From: Rhizobacter sp. Root404
GTDB lineage: Bacteria > Pseudomonadota > Gammaproteobacteria > Burkholderiales > Burkholderiaceae_C
Direction: 5' to 3'
NCBI RefSeq assembly: GCF_001425865.1
Contig: NZ_LMDS01000001.1
Location: 570,507 to 634,506, forward strand
DNA length: 64,000 bases
Position numbers and translations under genes: made by a program. Positions 19,227 to 31,200 of this stretch are shown here, in pieces. How positions within the stretch are numbered: the first letter of the stretch is position 1; the number at the start of each line of letters is the position of its first letter. The notes under the pieces were generated by a model, which had not been told where the DNA came from, did not search any database, and saw nothing but the letters and a program-made list of their open reading frames with translations.

Positions 19227-19232
19227 AGGAGG
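19227..19232 (+). promoter_or_regulatory. Ribosome binding site AGGAGG of giant gene 1
   Basis: AGGAGG lies 5 nt before ATG 19238 and decides that start over an in-frame GTG at 19208, which has no such site. Confidence 0.75.
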
Positions 19233-19237
19233 TCGTC

Positions 19238-22200
19238 ATGCAGCAACCCGCACCCGCCCCGCGGTCGTTCCGCCCGTCCGCCCTGTTCGGGCACCTGCAG
19301 GACGCCTATCGCGCGATGCGTGGCGACGAGGCGGCACCGCCGCGGCAGCGGCGACGCCCGGTGGTGTTCGAGCCGGTCGAACCGCGCGTGCTGCTCAGCG
19401 GCGACCTGCTGCCCGGGCTGGCCGGGGGCGTGGGCTACTCGCCGGCCCCTGTCCAGATCTTCTACATTGACGCCGACGGCGCCGAGCACGTGGACTACCG
19501 CGGCCCGGTGCGGGTCGAGGGGATCGACGTCGCCGCGTTCACCACCTCGGGCGCGCTGGCCGGCCAGGAGAGCGCGGTGCTGGCCGCCACGCTGGCGACG
19601 CTGGACGACCTCGACTTCGGGCCCAACGTGCGCTTCACGACCGATCGCCCGACCGACGGCGCGTTCTCGACCATCTACCTGGGCGGCGACGGCGCGTCGT
19701 TCGCGCCGTGGGGCCAGTTCTACGGGCTCTCGGAAGCCGAGGACCTCGGCAACCTGAACCCGGAGGACAACGCGTTCGTCTTCAGTGCCAGCATGACCTG
19801 GGCCGAGCTCAGCCTGCCCGATGTCGCGACGCAGCTCGCCACCACGATCGCGCACGAAGCCGGGCACCTGCTCGGCACGCTGGCCGCGCACGACGCGGAT
19901 GGCGACAACCTGCTGGCCCCGCTCGCGTTCGACCCGAAGGTCCATGTGGCGATCGCGAGCGACGCGGCCGACGACGCGGTCGACAACGGCAAGGTCTCGA
20001 TCGACATCGACGGCACGTCGTTCGAGTACACCGTGCACCCGCTGATCGTCGACGCGCTCAAGAACTGGCGCTCGTACTACAACGCCGGCGCCGTCGCGGG
20101 CGACGGCTTCCCCGACGCGCTGATGGGCCAGTTCGCGATCCACCCGATCGACCACGCGACGTGGCTCACCCGCGTGCTCGACATGGCGTGGAAGGCGCAG
20201 GGCGCCGGCTCGCCGTTCGACGCCGACGAGAAGTCGCAGATCCTGGCGTGGAGCTACGGCTTCCTGACCCACTCGGCCGCCGACCACTGGGCGCACACCC
20301 TGGTCAATTCGTTCACCGAGGGCGTGGCCCCGGGCTTCGGCGCCGCCGCGGTATCGCTGCCGGGCGACCAGCGCGACCTCGGCAACATGGTCCGCCACTT
20401 CCTGACCGAGGGCTACATCGCCGACTCGCTGCCGGGCTTCGACGCCAACAAGGCCGAGCGCACCCTGATCGACGACAAGGGCACGGCGGACCCGAACGAC
20501 GACGACTACAGCGACGACAGCACGCCGGCGATCGCCTACGACGCGCCGGCCCGGTTCATCTACGAGACCTTCCTGCGCGCCTTCCCCGACGATCCGACCT
20601 CGGTGGTCGAGATGGACTGGGACAAGGGCACGCTGACGGCCGGCAGTACCGGCCCCGGGTCGGGCACCTTCACGCGCTCGGACATCGGCCTGCTCGGCCT
20701 GGCGGGATACAACGGCTTCGAGAACGACGGCTTCAAGGTCGGCCACAAGATCACCGTCACCGGCTTCGCGAATGCCGCGAACAACGGCACGTTCCTGATC
20801 ACCGCGGTGACGCCGACCCAGCTGACGGTGAGCGGCGCGCTCGCCGACGAGGTGGCCGATGGCGACGAGAAGATCGTCGTGCGGCCCGCCAAGACGGCCG
20901 CGTTCACGGCCGGCCAGCTCGTCGCCGATGCCGAGACCGGCACCTTCACGCGCAGCGACGGCGGCGGCAGCTTCCTGGCCGACGGCTTCGTCGCCGGCAT
21001 GCGCTTCGACGCGCTCGGCATGAACGCGAACGGCAGCACCTACGTCGTGAAATCCGTGACCGCCACCGCGATCACGGTGGTCGGCGGCCTCGCCGACGCG
21101 ACGCACCGCGGCGAACTGGTCGACGAGGTCGGCGCGGCCGGCGTGCAGCTGGTGGGCATCGGCAGCCGCGGCCCGCTGCTCGACGGCATCTACAAGATCC
21201 GTACGTCGGTGCTCGACAAGGCGGTGGAGAAGGGCGCCCGCAGCACCGACACCAACGACCTCGGCACGCTGGCCGCCCAGCTGATCGACAAGCTGGTGAA
21301 CGGCGACCCGGTCAGCGACACGTTCAAGACCGACATCTTCCGCGCCTACCTCTACAACTGGGTCGACGAGATCGACGAGGGCGTGCGCCACTGGGGCGAG
21401 TTCGGCCTGGCGGTCACGAAGGCGATGTTCGACGCCGGCAGCCGGCGCGAGCTGCAGGAGAAGGTCGGCGCCGCCACCGGTTTCGTCGACACCGCCGATT
21501 CGGCCTCGATCCGCTCGAAGGCCGAGGACAGCGTCGGCCTGCTCGACGTGATCATCGCGGAGCTCGACGACCCGGACGGCGACGGCTCGACCCGCGACTC
21601 GTTCCTCACCCAGCACCTGCTGCCGATGATCGGGATGCCGGCCGAGCTCGGCCTGCTGCGCAGCGCGCTGAAGGACTTCGCGAGCGGGCTCGGCGCGATC
21701 CTGGCGCCGGTCGACGCCACGCTGAACCCGGCCACGCCGGCCGCCGACGACTCGAAGGGCTTCATCAAGAGCTTCCTGAAGGGCCAGATCGAGAAGCGCT
21801 TCGGTGTCGACTTCACGTTCTTCGAACAGCTGCGCGGGTTGTCGAACAAGATGGACCTGGAGTCCATCACGCTCGCCGGCAAGCTGGTGCCGATCTTCAA
21901 GCCGGGCGACCACGAGCGGCTCGACGCGCTGCTCGGCCTGCCCGCCGGTCACCACGGCACGGTGATCCCGCAGAACGTCGACAGCGGCCCGTTCCAGCTG
22001 AAGTTCTTCGACGATCCCGAGGGTGGCCTGAACGCCACCGCGGTGATGGACAAGGCGGCGTTCGACGCGTACGCGAACGCGGTCACGCTGTCGAAGATGG
22101 CGCTGCTGATGGAAAGCCCGGCCGGCGACGCCGTGGCCGGTGCCGGCGCGGCCGCCGGGCAGCTGAGCAAGCTCTACAGCGACGCGCTCGGCAAGCTCAA

Positions 22201-25200
22201 CGGCGCGGCCACGCCCTACGACTTCAGCACCCTGAACCTGAACGGCGCCCACGGCGGCAACGTGCTGACCGCGACGCTGCCTGGCGCACCCGGCAGTGCC
22301 GAAGGCCGACCGTGGCTGACCTCGATCGACGCCGACCAGATCTGGCGCGCCGACAACTACACCGTCAACAACACGCTGTTCCGGATCAGCGAGTTCACCG
22401 ACGGCGCCAACTCGCCGAGCCTCGTCGAGTACACCGCCACCGGGCTGGCGGCGGGCGACTACAGGGTCTACGCGAGCTGGCAGGGCAACGTCACGCAGGA
22501 CCTGGACAACCTGACGAACTCGGCGTTCCCGGACCAGAAGATGTCGCCGACCGACAAGGCGCAGTACAGCGTCTCGATCGCCGGCGGCAGCGCCGTCACG
22601 TTCCAGATGAACCAGAGCCAGTTCGCGAATGACGAGAGCGACGGCGACCTGGCGTTCGAGCAACTCCGAACCGCCGCCGAGGCGACGGCGAAGACGGACC
22701 ACGTCTTCACGATCGCCGCCGGCCAGGCGCTGAAGGTGACCCTGAGCAACGTGACGGGCAGCGGCGACAAGCACGTCATCGCCGGCCCGATCATGCTGGT
22801 GCGGGTGTCCGACGGCGCCCGCTTCCGGATCGAGAACAATCGCGGCCCGGTCACGCTGGCCCCGGTGGCCACGCCGGGCTTCACCTACAACGAGACGGTG
22901 CCGGCGGCGTGGAGCGACGTCGTCTACGGCGGCGGCAGCGGCAACGACCCGCTGTGGGAGAGCGCCACGCTGCGCCCGGTGTTCCGCGCGCTGTTCGACG
23001 ACTGGCAGAACGGCGCGCTCGAGTTCCCCGATCTCGGCGACGGCGCGACCGCGCAGGCCGTGACCGACGCGGCGGCGAAGAACGAGCTGGCGTCGCACGC
23101 CACTGCCTTCGCCCCGACGATCCCCGACCACACGCTGCAGGTGCCGATCAGTCCTGAGCTCGAGGCCGCGATCCTCGCCGGCCTGCAGGGCGTGGTCGAC
23201 TTCGCGCACAGCATCGAGACCGCGCCGCCGCTGCAGGTGAAGATCCCCGGCATCGACAAGTCGATCGCCGACCTGGTCAACCTGTCGGGCACCGTGCAGA
23301 GCGAGGTCCGCCAGCCGATCGTCGACTACTTCGCCGCCAACCCGAACCCGACCTTCGAAGGGCTCTTCGCGATACTGCCGCCCCTGCTCGGCAGCTTCAA
23401 CGCGAACGACGGCTCGTCGTTCGAGTTCGACATCGACCTGCGCCAGGCCTTCGCCGCGAACCTGCCGCTGCACCTGGGCGACGGGGCCGGCGGCCTCGGC
23501 CTCGAGCTCGACGGCCAGCTCGACGTGGGGGCGCTGTTCGCGTTCGTCGACAGCGCCGCGTCGCAGCTGCCGCGCTTCGGGTTCGGCGTCGACCTGACGC
23601 AGGATGTCGCGAGCAGCTTCTACATCCGCGCCGAGACGCTGCTGCTGCATGCCGAAGCCCACTCGGCCGATCTCGATTTCGGCGCGCACCTGGGCTTCCT
23701 GTCGGTCGGCGTCAACGACGGCACGATCGACTTCGATGCCGACGTCACCGTCGACCTGAGCGTGCTCGATGCCAACGCCGACCAGCGCATCACGCTGGCG
23801 GAGATCGCCGCCCACATCGACTCGATCGACGTGGCCACCAGCGGCACACTGGCGGGGGAACTGCCGATCACCATCGAGGCGCTCTCGGGCGTCACCGATC
23901 TCGACGCCGGCACGGTGACCTTCGGTGCCGCCGACATCTTCGACACCACGACCTACACCTTCGACTTCAGCGGTCTGGACACCACGGCCCTAAATTTCGG
24001 CAACATCGACGCCGCCGGCGTCGTCAGCCTGATCGGGCGCCTGGCCGACGAACTCGACAAGCTGCGCAACAGCGGCTTCTTCGACCAGATCGACGTGCCG
24101 CTGGTGAACGGTGCAATCGATGGCGTGCTCGGCTTCGCCGACGTGCTGACCAGCGGGCTGCTGTACGACAAGGGCGCCGACGGCGTCAAGGACGGCGCCG
24201 ACCGCCTGTCGTCCGACCTGAACGCGGCGCTCGACACGGCCGGGCTCGGCTCGGTGCTGATCGTGCAGGGCACGGGCAACACGCTGGCCAACACGAACAA
24301 GCTGCTGTTCCAGATCGTCGATCCGACGGTCGATTCGTTCAAGGTCGAGCTCGCCAGCGGTGCCGCCGCGGACTTCGGCGCGGCCGGTCTGGGCTTCGCC
24401 GCCCTCGCGGCCGCCGTGTTCAAGACCGAGCACGAGGCGACGCCGACCGACGGCATCATCGCGGGCGACGTGCAGCTGCGCGTCACGCTCAAGCGCGGCA
24501 CGGTCGAGGAGCAGGTCCTCGTCACCGTGACGGCCGCCGCCACGGCCAACAACCTCGCGGTCGCCAACGTGCACAAGGGCATCGGCGACGACACCATCAA
24601 ACTGCTGCGCGCCGACAACTCGGCCACCTTCGACACCGCGCAGTCGCTGGTCTTCCGCCTCGACACGATGCTCAACCTCGGCGGCGCACTCGCGTACGAC
24701 CCGACCACCGAGGCGCTGACGCTCAACCTGGGGACGCTGCTGCCGCAGCTGGCCTTCGCCAAGGAACTGCCGATCGATTTCAACCTCGATCTCGGCCCGC
24801 TGATCGGCATCCAGAGCGACACCAAAGTCAAGGTCAGCGCGAACGTGGGCTTCGACGACGGTTTCACGCTCGGCGTCTACCTCGGCAAGACGGTGCCCGG
24901 CGCGCAGGCCAGCCTGTCCGACGGCAGCGGCGCGACACCGGCGACCCTGCTCGATGCGTTGAACGACGGTGCCGGCGTCGCGGTCCAGACCGCGCCGGCG
25001 GTGACCGCGCCGGACTCGGTCATCAGTGCGATCCGTCAACTCACGGGCGACGCGACCTTCGAGATCAGCTTCGGCAACGAGGACGCGGGCGCCGCGCAGG
25101 CCGCCAGCACACCGACCTCGCTCGTCAATGCGGCCGCCGGCCACAGCTTCGTCGGCAAGGTCGGTGTGGGCGACACCGTCTTCAACCTGACCGACGGATC

Positions 25201-28200
25201 GTCGGCTCAGGTGGTCAAGGTCCTGGCGACCCAACTCCTGACCACTCCGCTGGTCGGCGGCACCAAGAACACCTGGGAGGCCGGCAACCTGTACCGCACC
25301 GCGCACGTGGTCACGGTCGACGCGCTCGGCGACCAGGGCGGCCAGGACGTCAACGTCTCCCGGGAGGGGGGCGACCAGTCGGAGACCGCGATCGCGGTCA
25401 ACCCGCTGAACACCCAGAACATCGTCATCGGGGCGAATAACCTGAACGTGTCGAACACCGACTTCGTCTGGGTCAGCACCGATGGCGGCAAGGTCTGGAC
25501 CCGCAAGTCCATCCCGACGCCGGCCGGCAGTTCCGGCGTGGCGCGCGGCGATCCGGCGCTGGTGTTCAGCCGCGACGGCAGCCGCCTGGTCTATACCCAC
25601 CTGCTCGAACGGGCCGACAGCAACTCCCAGGTGATCGCGAGCGCGGTGTCGCTGGACGGCGGCAACACGTGGACCGTCGCGAACACCGGCGTTCTGGGTC
25701 CGATCGCCAACGACGCCGATGGCGACGGCTTCAACGACAAGGACGACAAGAACTACATCGCGGTCGGTCCGAAGTTCGGCAACCTGAACCAGGACCAGTA
25801 CGTCGTCAGCTTCCAGCGCGGCAACGTCATCTACGCCTCGGTGTCCGACGACGGGCTGGCGTGGAGCACGCCGGTCGTCGTCGGCGGCCTGCTGTTCGGG
25901 TCGTCGACATTGCGGGCCGAGGGGCGTTCGATCGACGCGATCCCCTCGTACGGGTCGGACGGCAAGATCTACATCGCCTGGGAGGACTTCGGCACGCCGG
26001 GCTTCACGCAGGTGAAGTTCGATGTCTCGGTCGACGGCGGCAAGACCTGGGGCAACGGCCAGGACGTGGCAGTGCTCTTCGACACTGCGGAGTCGACCCT
26101 GGACGCGACCGATCGCGCGAAGCTTGACGCCCTCGTGAACGCGATGGCGAGCAACCCGCAGCTGGTCGCCACCGTCGCCGGCTATACCGACACCGCGGGC
26201 GTGGCCACCGACAACCAGACCCTGTCGAACGACCGGGCGACCTCCGTGTTCGACTACCTGGTGTCGCAGGGCATCAGTGCGACCCGGCTGACCAAGCTCG
26301 GCTTCGGCGAGACCCATCTGAAGGTGCAGACCGCCGATGGCGTCGCGAACGCCACGAACCGCCGCGTCGAGGTCACGCTCGACCAGGTGATCTACACCGG
26401 CAACGTCAACGTCTTCCAGGACAAGTTCAGCACCACCGCGACGGCTGGGCAGGGCCTGGACGGCACCATCGAAGGCGCGTTCGCGCCCGATGGCGGCGAG
26501 TACGAGATTCCCGCGCAGCCCGACCGCGGCATCTGGATGGGGCTTTCGATGGACGTCGACCGCAGCGGCGGCGTGCACAACGGTCGCATCTACCTGTCGT
26601 TCACCGATCAGGGCGATCTGGACAACAGCCCGGACAGCCTGCCCGCGGATGCGGTCGACCACCACGACACCGACATCTTCGTCATCGCCTCGGACAACCA
26701 GGGCGCGAGCTGGAACGCGCTCGGCGCCAAGCCGACCCGCGTCAACCACGACGCCGGCGACGCCAGCCAGTTCTTCAGCTGGCTCGATGTCGACGACGCG
26801 ACCGGCGTGGTCGCGATCTCCTGGTACGACGCCCGCAACGACATGGACACCGTCCAGGACGCCGGCGAATTCGACGCGTTCGCGAACACCGACGTCCAGT
26901 ATTTCGCCTCGATCAGCCGCGACTTCGGGCTGACCTGGGGCACCGACATCCAGGTCAGCGACGGCCGCTCCAATGTCACCGCGGGCGTGGCCGGCGCCAA
27001 CACCGCGCTGAACCAGTACGGCGACTACTCCGCCCTGGCGCTGGTCGGCGGCACCGTCTTCATGGCCTGGGCCGACAACTCCGACAGCACCGGCGACCAT
27101 GTGCCGGTGCCGGTCGCGGGGACGCGCTCGACCGAGGTCTACTTCGACCGCATCGAACTGGCCAACACCTCGGTGCAGGACCTGCTGGACGACATCAACG
27201 CCGCGATCGGCCAGCTGGCCGCACTGGACGGCAAGATCGAAGCCGTGGCCAACGGCAACCGCCTCGGCCTGCAGGCGGCCGACATCGGCGTCGGCGGCTT
27301 CACGCTGAGCGCCGCGCAGGCCGACCCGGCCGTCAAGGACCTCGGCTTCAACAAGGCCCAGGCTTCGCAAGGGCCGCTGGTCGGCGACGCGCTCGACACC
27401 TTCGCGCTGACCACCGGCGACGCGGTGTTCACGCTGAACATCGGCGGCACCGACCATGTCGTGACCGTGACCAAGCTCGCCACCGCGGGCCTGACCACGA
27501 TCGGCGGCCTGGTGGGGGTCGTCAACACGGCGCTCGCCACCGCCGGTGTCGCCGCGCAGGTCGAGGCCTTCGGCATCGGCAATGCGCTGGCGCTGCGCAT
27601 CAAGGACGCAGCGGTCCCGCAGATCGGCTTCATGGCCGCGATCGACAACCCGGCCGTGCTCGAACTCGGCCTGACCAACGAGGCGACCCTCACGCGGCCG
27701 CGGATCGTCGCCGTCAAGGATGTGCCGGTCGTGGTCGGCCGGCTCGCGCAGGACGCGACGCTCACGTTGAACACCACCGGCGGCCCGTCCGGCACGGTCA
27801 CGCTGTACGCCGACGACACCGCCAGCAACACCAGCATCGTCAGCCTGGTCGCCGACCTGGACAAGGCGCTCGCGACGCCGACGCTCAAGTCGGGCGTGCT
27901 GAGCAGCTTCGCGCCCGGCTCGATTGCGTTCTCGATCGGCATCAATGGTGGGGCGGCGAAGAACATCGTGATCGGCGCCGCAGCGCTCGCCGACAACGAG
28001 ACCTTGTCGGACCTGGTCGAGGACATCAACGCCGCGCTCGCCAGCGTCGGACTCGACGCCGCCGTCAAGGCCAAGTCTTCGGGCGCAAGCTCGGACCTCG
28101 GCAAGGCGCGCGTCAAGTTCGAGGCCGCCAGCGCCACGTCGCTGACCATCAGTGCACTGGCCGGCAACGGGCTGGGCCTGGGGGCCGGCACCGTCTCCGC

Positions 28201-31200
28201 CACCAACTTCAGTGGCAAGCTGGTGGCCGACTCGGTCGGCAGCCGGCTCGTGCTCGCGGTCGCGCCCAATGCGGCGATCACGGCCTTCACGGTCGCGGCG
28301 GATGCCGGCGCCCTGGCGCTCGGCCTCGCGGCCGGCCCGCAGGCGGCCGACAGCGTCGACTTCGTGATCCAGGTCAGCAACGGCACCTCCTACGACGTGA
28401 CCCTCGACGCGGTGACCGACATCGCCGGCGTCGTCTCGGCCATCGAAGCGGCGACGAGCGGCAAGGTGCAGGTCGAGGTCAACGCGGCCGGCACCGGCCT
28501 CACCCTGATCGACACCACGTTCGTGGCCGGCGGGCCAAATTCGGCCCGCTTCACCGTGAGTCCGGTCAACGGGTCCGGCGCGGCCACCGGTCTGGGCATC
28601 GCCGGCGTCGATTCGACCGTTCCCACCGAGCTCGATGGCCGCATCGACGGCGGGCAACTGGTCGGCGTCCAGCTGACCGACCGCTTCTTCATGAACCACG
28701 CCACGCTGAAGGCGTCGTTGAACATCGCCACGGTCGGCCCGGTCAGCGCCGATGCCAACTTCGGTTTCGTCGGCATCCACCTGGGCGGCAACGCCGCGTT
28801 CAGCGCCGAGCTGAGCGTCGGCCTGAAGGACCCGACCACCAGCGGCGCTGGGGCCGACGGCAACATCTCGCTGCGCGAATTCATCAACGCGCTGCCCGAC
28901 TTCTCCAGCAAGCTGCTCGCCACGCCGACCCTGACGGGTGGCGGCGAGGTCACGCTCGACGTCACGGTCAGCGGCCTGGACTTCCTGAACCTGCCGGCGC
29001 CGGGCTCGCCCGACGCGCCGACCGTCACGCTCGACCTGCTGAACCTGGGCGACGTGTTCGACACCTTCGCCGACGGCCCGGTGGCGCTCGCGGGCGCGGT
29101 GCGTGCCGCCGACGGCAAGTCGTTCACCGTGAGCGGCGACCGCACCCACGACCTGACGCGCGGCTCGCGCATCCAGATCGGCACCGGTGACAGCGCCTAC
29201 AGCACCTTCGCGACCGAAGTCGTCTACGTCGCAGGCGTCGGAACGACGGTCAAGGTCGCCACCCACGACGGGCTGCTGCCTGCGTCCTTGGTCGGGCTGA
29301 CCGCGGCCACGCCGCTCGCGCCGGCCGTCGACTTCCAGTTCGACAACTTCGACAAGCTGCTGTCATTCGACAACGTCAATTTCGACTTCGCGTCGATCGT
29401 TGACGCCCTGCTGCTGATCCGCGACCTGCTGAGCCAGATCGACGGCGTCTCGGGCGTGCTGAACACGCCGATCCCGCTGGTCGACGTCAGCATCAACGAC
29501 CTGCTCAACTTCGTCGACACCTTCTCCGAGGCGCTGAAGCAGGCGCAGAAGAACCCGGCCGGCTCGCTGCAGCTGCTCGACCAGGTGATCAGCGATGCCT
29601 TCGGCGTCGTCGCGCACCCGGCGCCGGGGCAACCGGACCTGATCGACTTCGAGATCGACGACCACCTGCTGCTCGGCGACCCGAGCGACGACCTGGTCAA
29701 GATCAAGCTCGACCTGGGCGCCGCGTTCAGCGAGTCCCTGAACGTGCGCATCCCCGACCTGAACCTGCCGTCCGGCCTGGTCGACTTCGGCGGCGCGGCC
29801 ACGCTCGCGGCCGAGGGGAGCGGGCACTTCTACCTGGACCTGGGCATCGGCCTGAACGACCCGTCGCAGGTCTACCTGTACGACACCAGCAAGCTCGAAG
29901 CGCACCTCGGCCTGAGCGGCAGCGACATGGCGTTCAAGGCCGGCCTCGGGCCGCTCAGCCTGTCGATCATCGACGGCGAAGCCAGCATCGACGGCGACCT
30001 CAAGGTGTTCTTCGACTTCGCCAAGACGGGGGACTCGGTCGTCGCCGACGCCGGCGGCCGCGTGCTGCTCACCGGGCAGCTGGGCGCGGTGCTGGGCACG
30101 CTGGACGCGAGCTTTGCCGCGCCGGTCGACGTGACGCTGCCGATCTACTTCCCGACCGAGTCGCACGGCATCGGCGACATCACGCTCAAGGGCGACCTGA
30201 AGAACATCGCCAACGGGCTGGCACTCAAGACCGACGGCGCCGCGCCGCCCGCCGACACGATCGTGCTCGACGTCTCCAATGTGCTGGACGGCCTGACCAG
30301 CGGCCTGGCGAACCTGAGCCTGCTCGACCAGATCCTGTTCATCGTCGATGGCGTCGACGTGGTGCTGGGCGGCGTGCAGGACACGCTCGACGGCGAGGTG
30401 ATGGGCCTGAGCCTGCCGCTGATCGGTGACAAGCTCGCCGGCGCCGCTGACGTGGTCGGCGACTTCCGCACCGGCTTCCTGAACAACTTCCGCAGCGAGG
30501 TCGAGAAGCTGGCCGACCCGAGCGAGAACGGCATCAAGGACATCCTGTTCAAGCTGCTGGGCGAGAGCGGCCTGCTGATCGCGGTCGACCAGAACGGCGA
30601 CGCGGTGAAGCAGGGCGGCAAGTTCGTCGCCGGCACTGCGAACGACATCCGCAGCTTCAACAACCTGGCGGAGGTCAACAACATCGCCGACGCCGAGATC
30701 TGGTGGAAGGTCAAGATCGGCCAGAACCTGGTCGACGCCGGCGCCGACATCGGCCTGGACATCGGCATCCCCGGCCTCGGCCTGGAGACCGACGGCGAGA
30801 TCAAGCTCAACATCGACTGGGAGCTCGACCTCGGCTTCGGCCTGAGCGGCAAGGACGGCTTCTTCCTGTTCGTCGACGACCCGGACGAGCTTCTGCTCGA
30901 CGTGGGCGTCACGCTGCCCGGCGGCAGCCTGAAGGGCACGCTCGGTTTCCTGCAGTTCACCGCCCTGAACGAGGACGTGAATGGCGACGGCGACCAGACC
31001 CACCTGAACGCGAGCTTCGCGATCAACATCGAGAACGGCGACAACCCGGCCGACACCCGCCTGGGCCTGTCCGAACTGGGCCGCATGAGCTTCGACGTGC
31101 TGTTCGCGGCCGAGGCGTCGGTCGAACTCGCGATGACGCTGGGCATCGCCGGGGACGACGGCGGCTTCCCGCAGATCCAGGCCGACTTCCTGCTGGACTG

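Noticed and set aside
19208..19238. GTG 19208 as start of giant gene 1
   Set aside because: No ribosome binding site before it, whereas AGGAGG precedes ATG 19238 at 5 nt.
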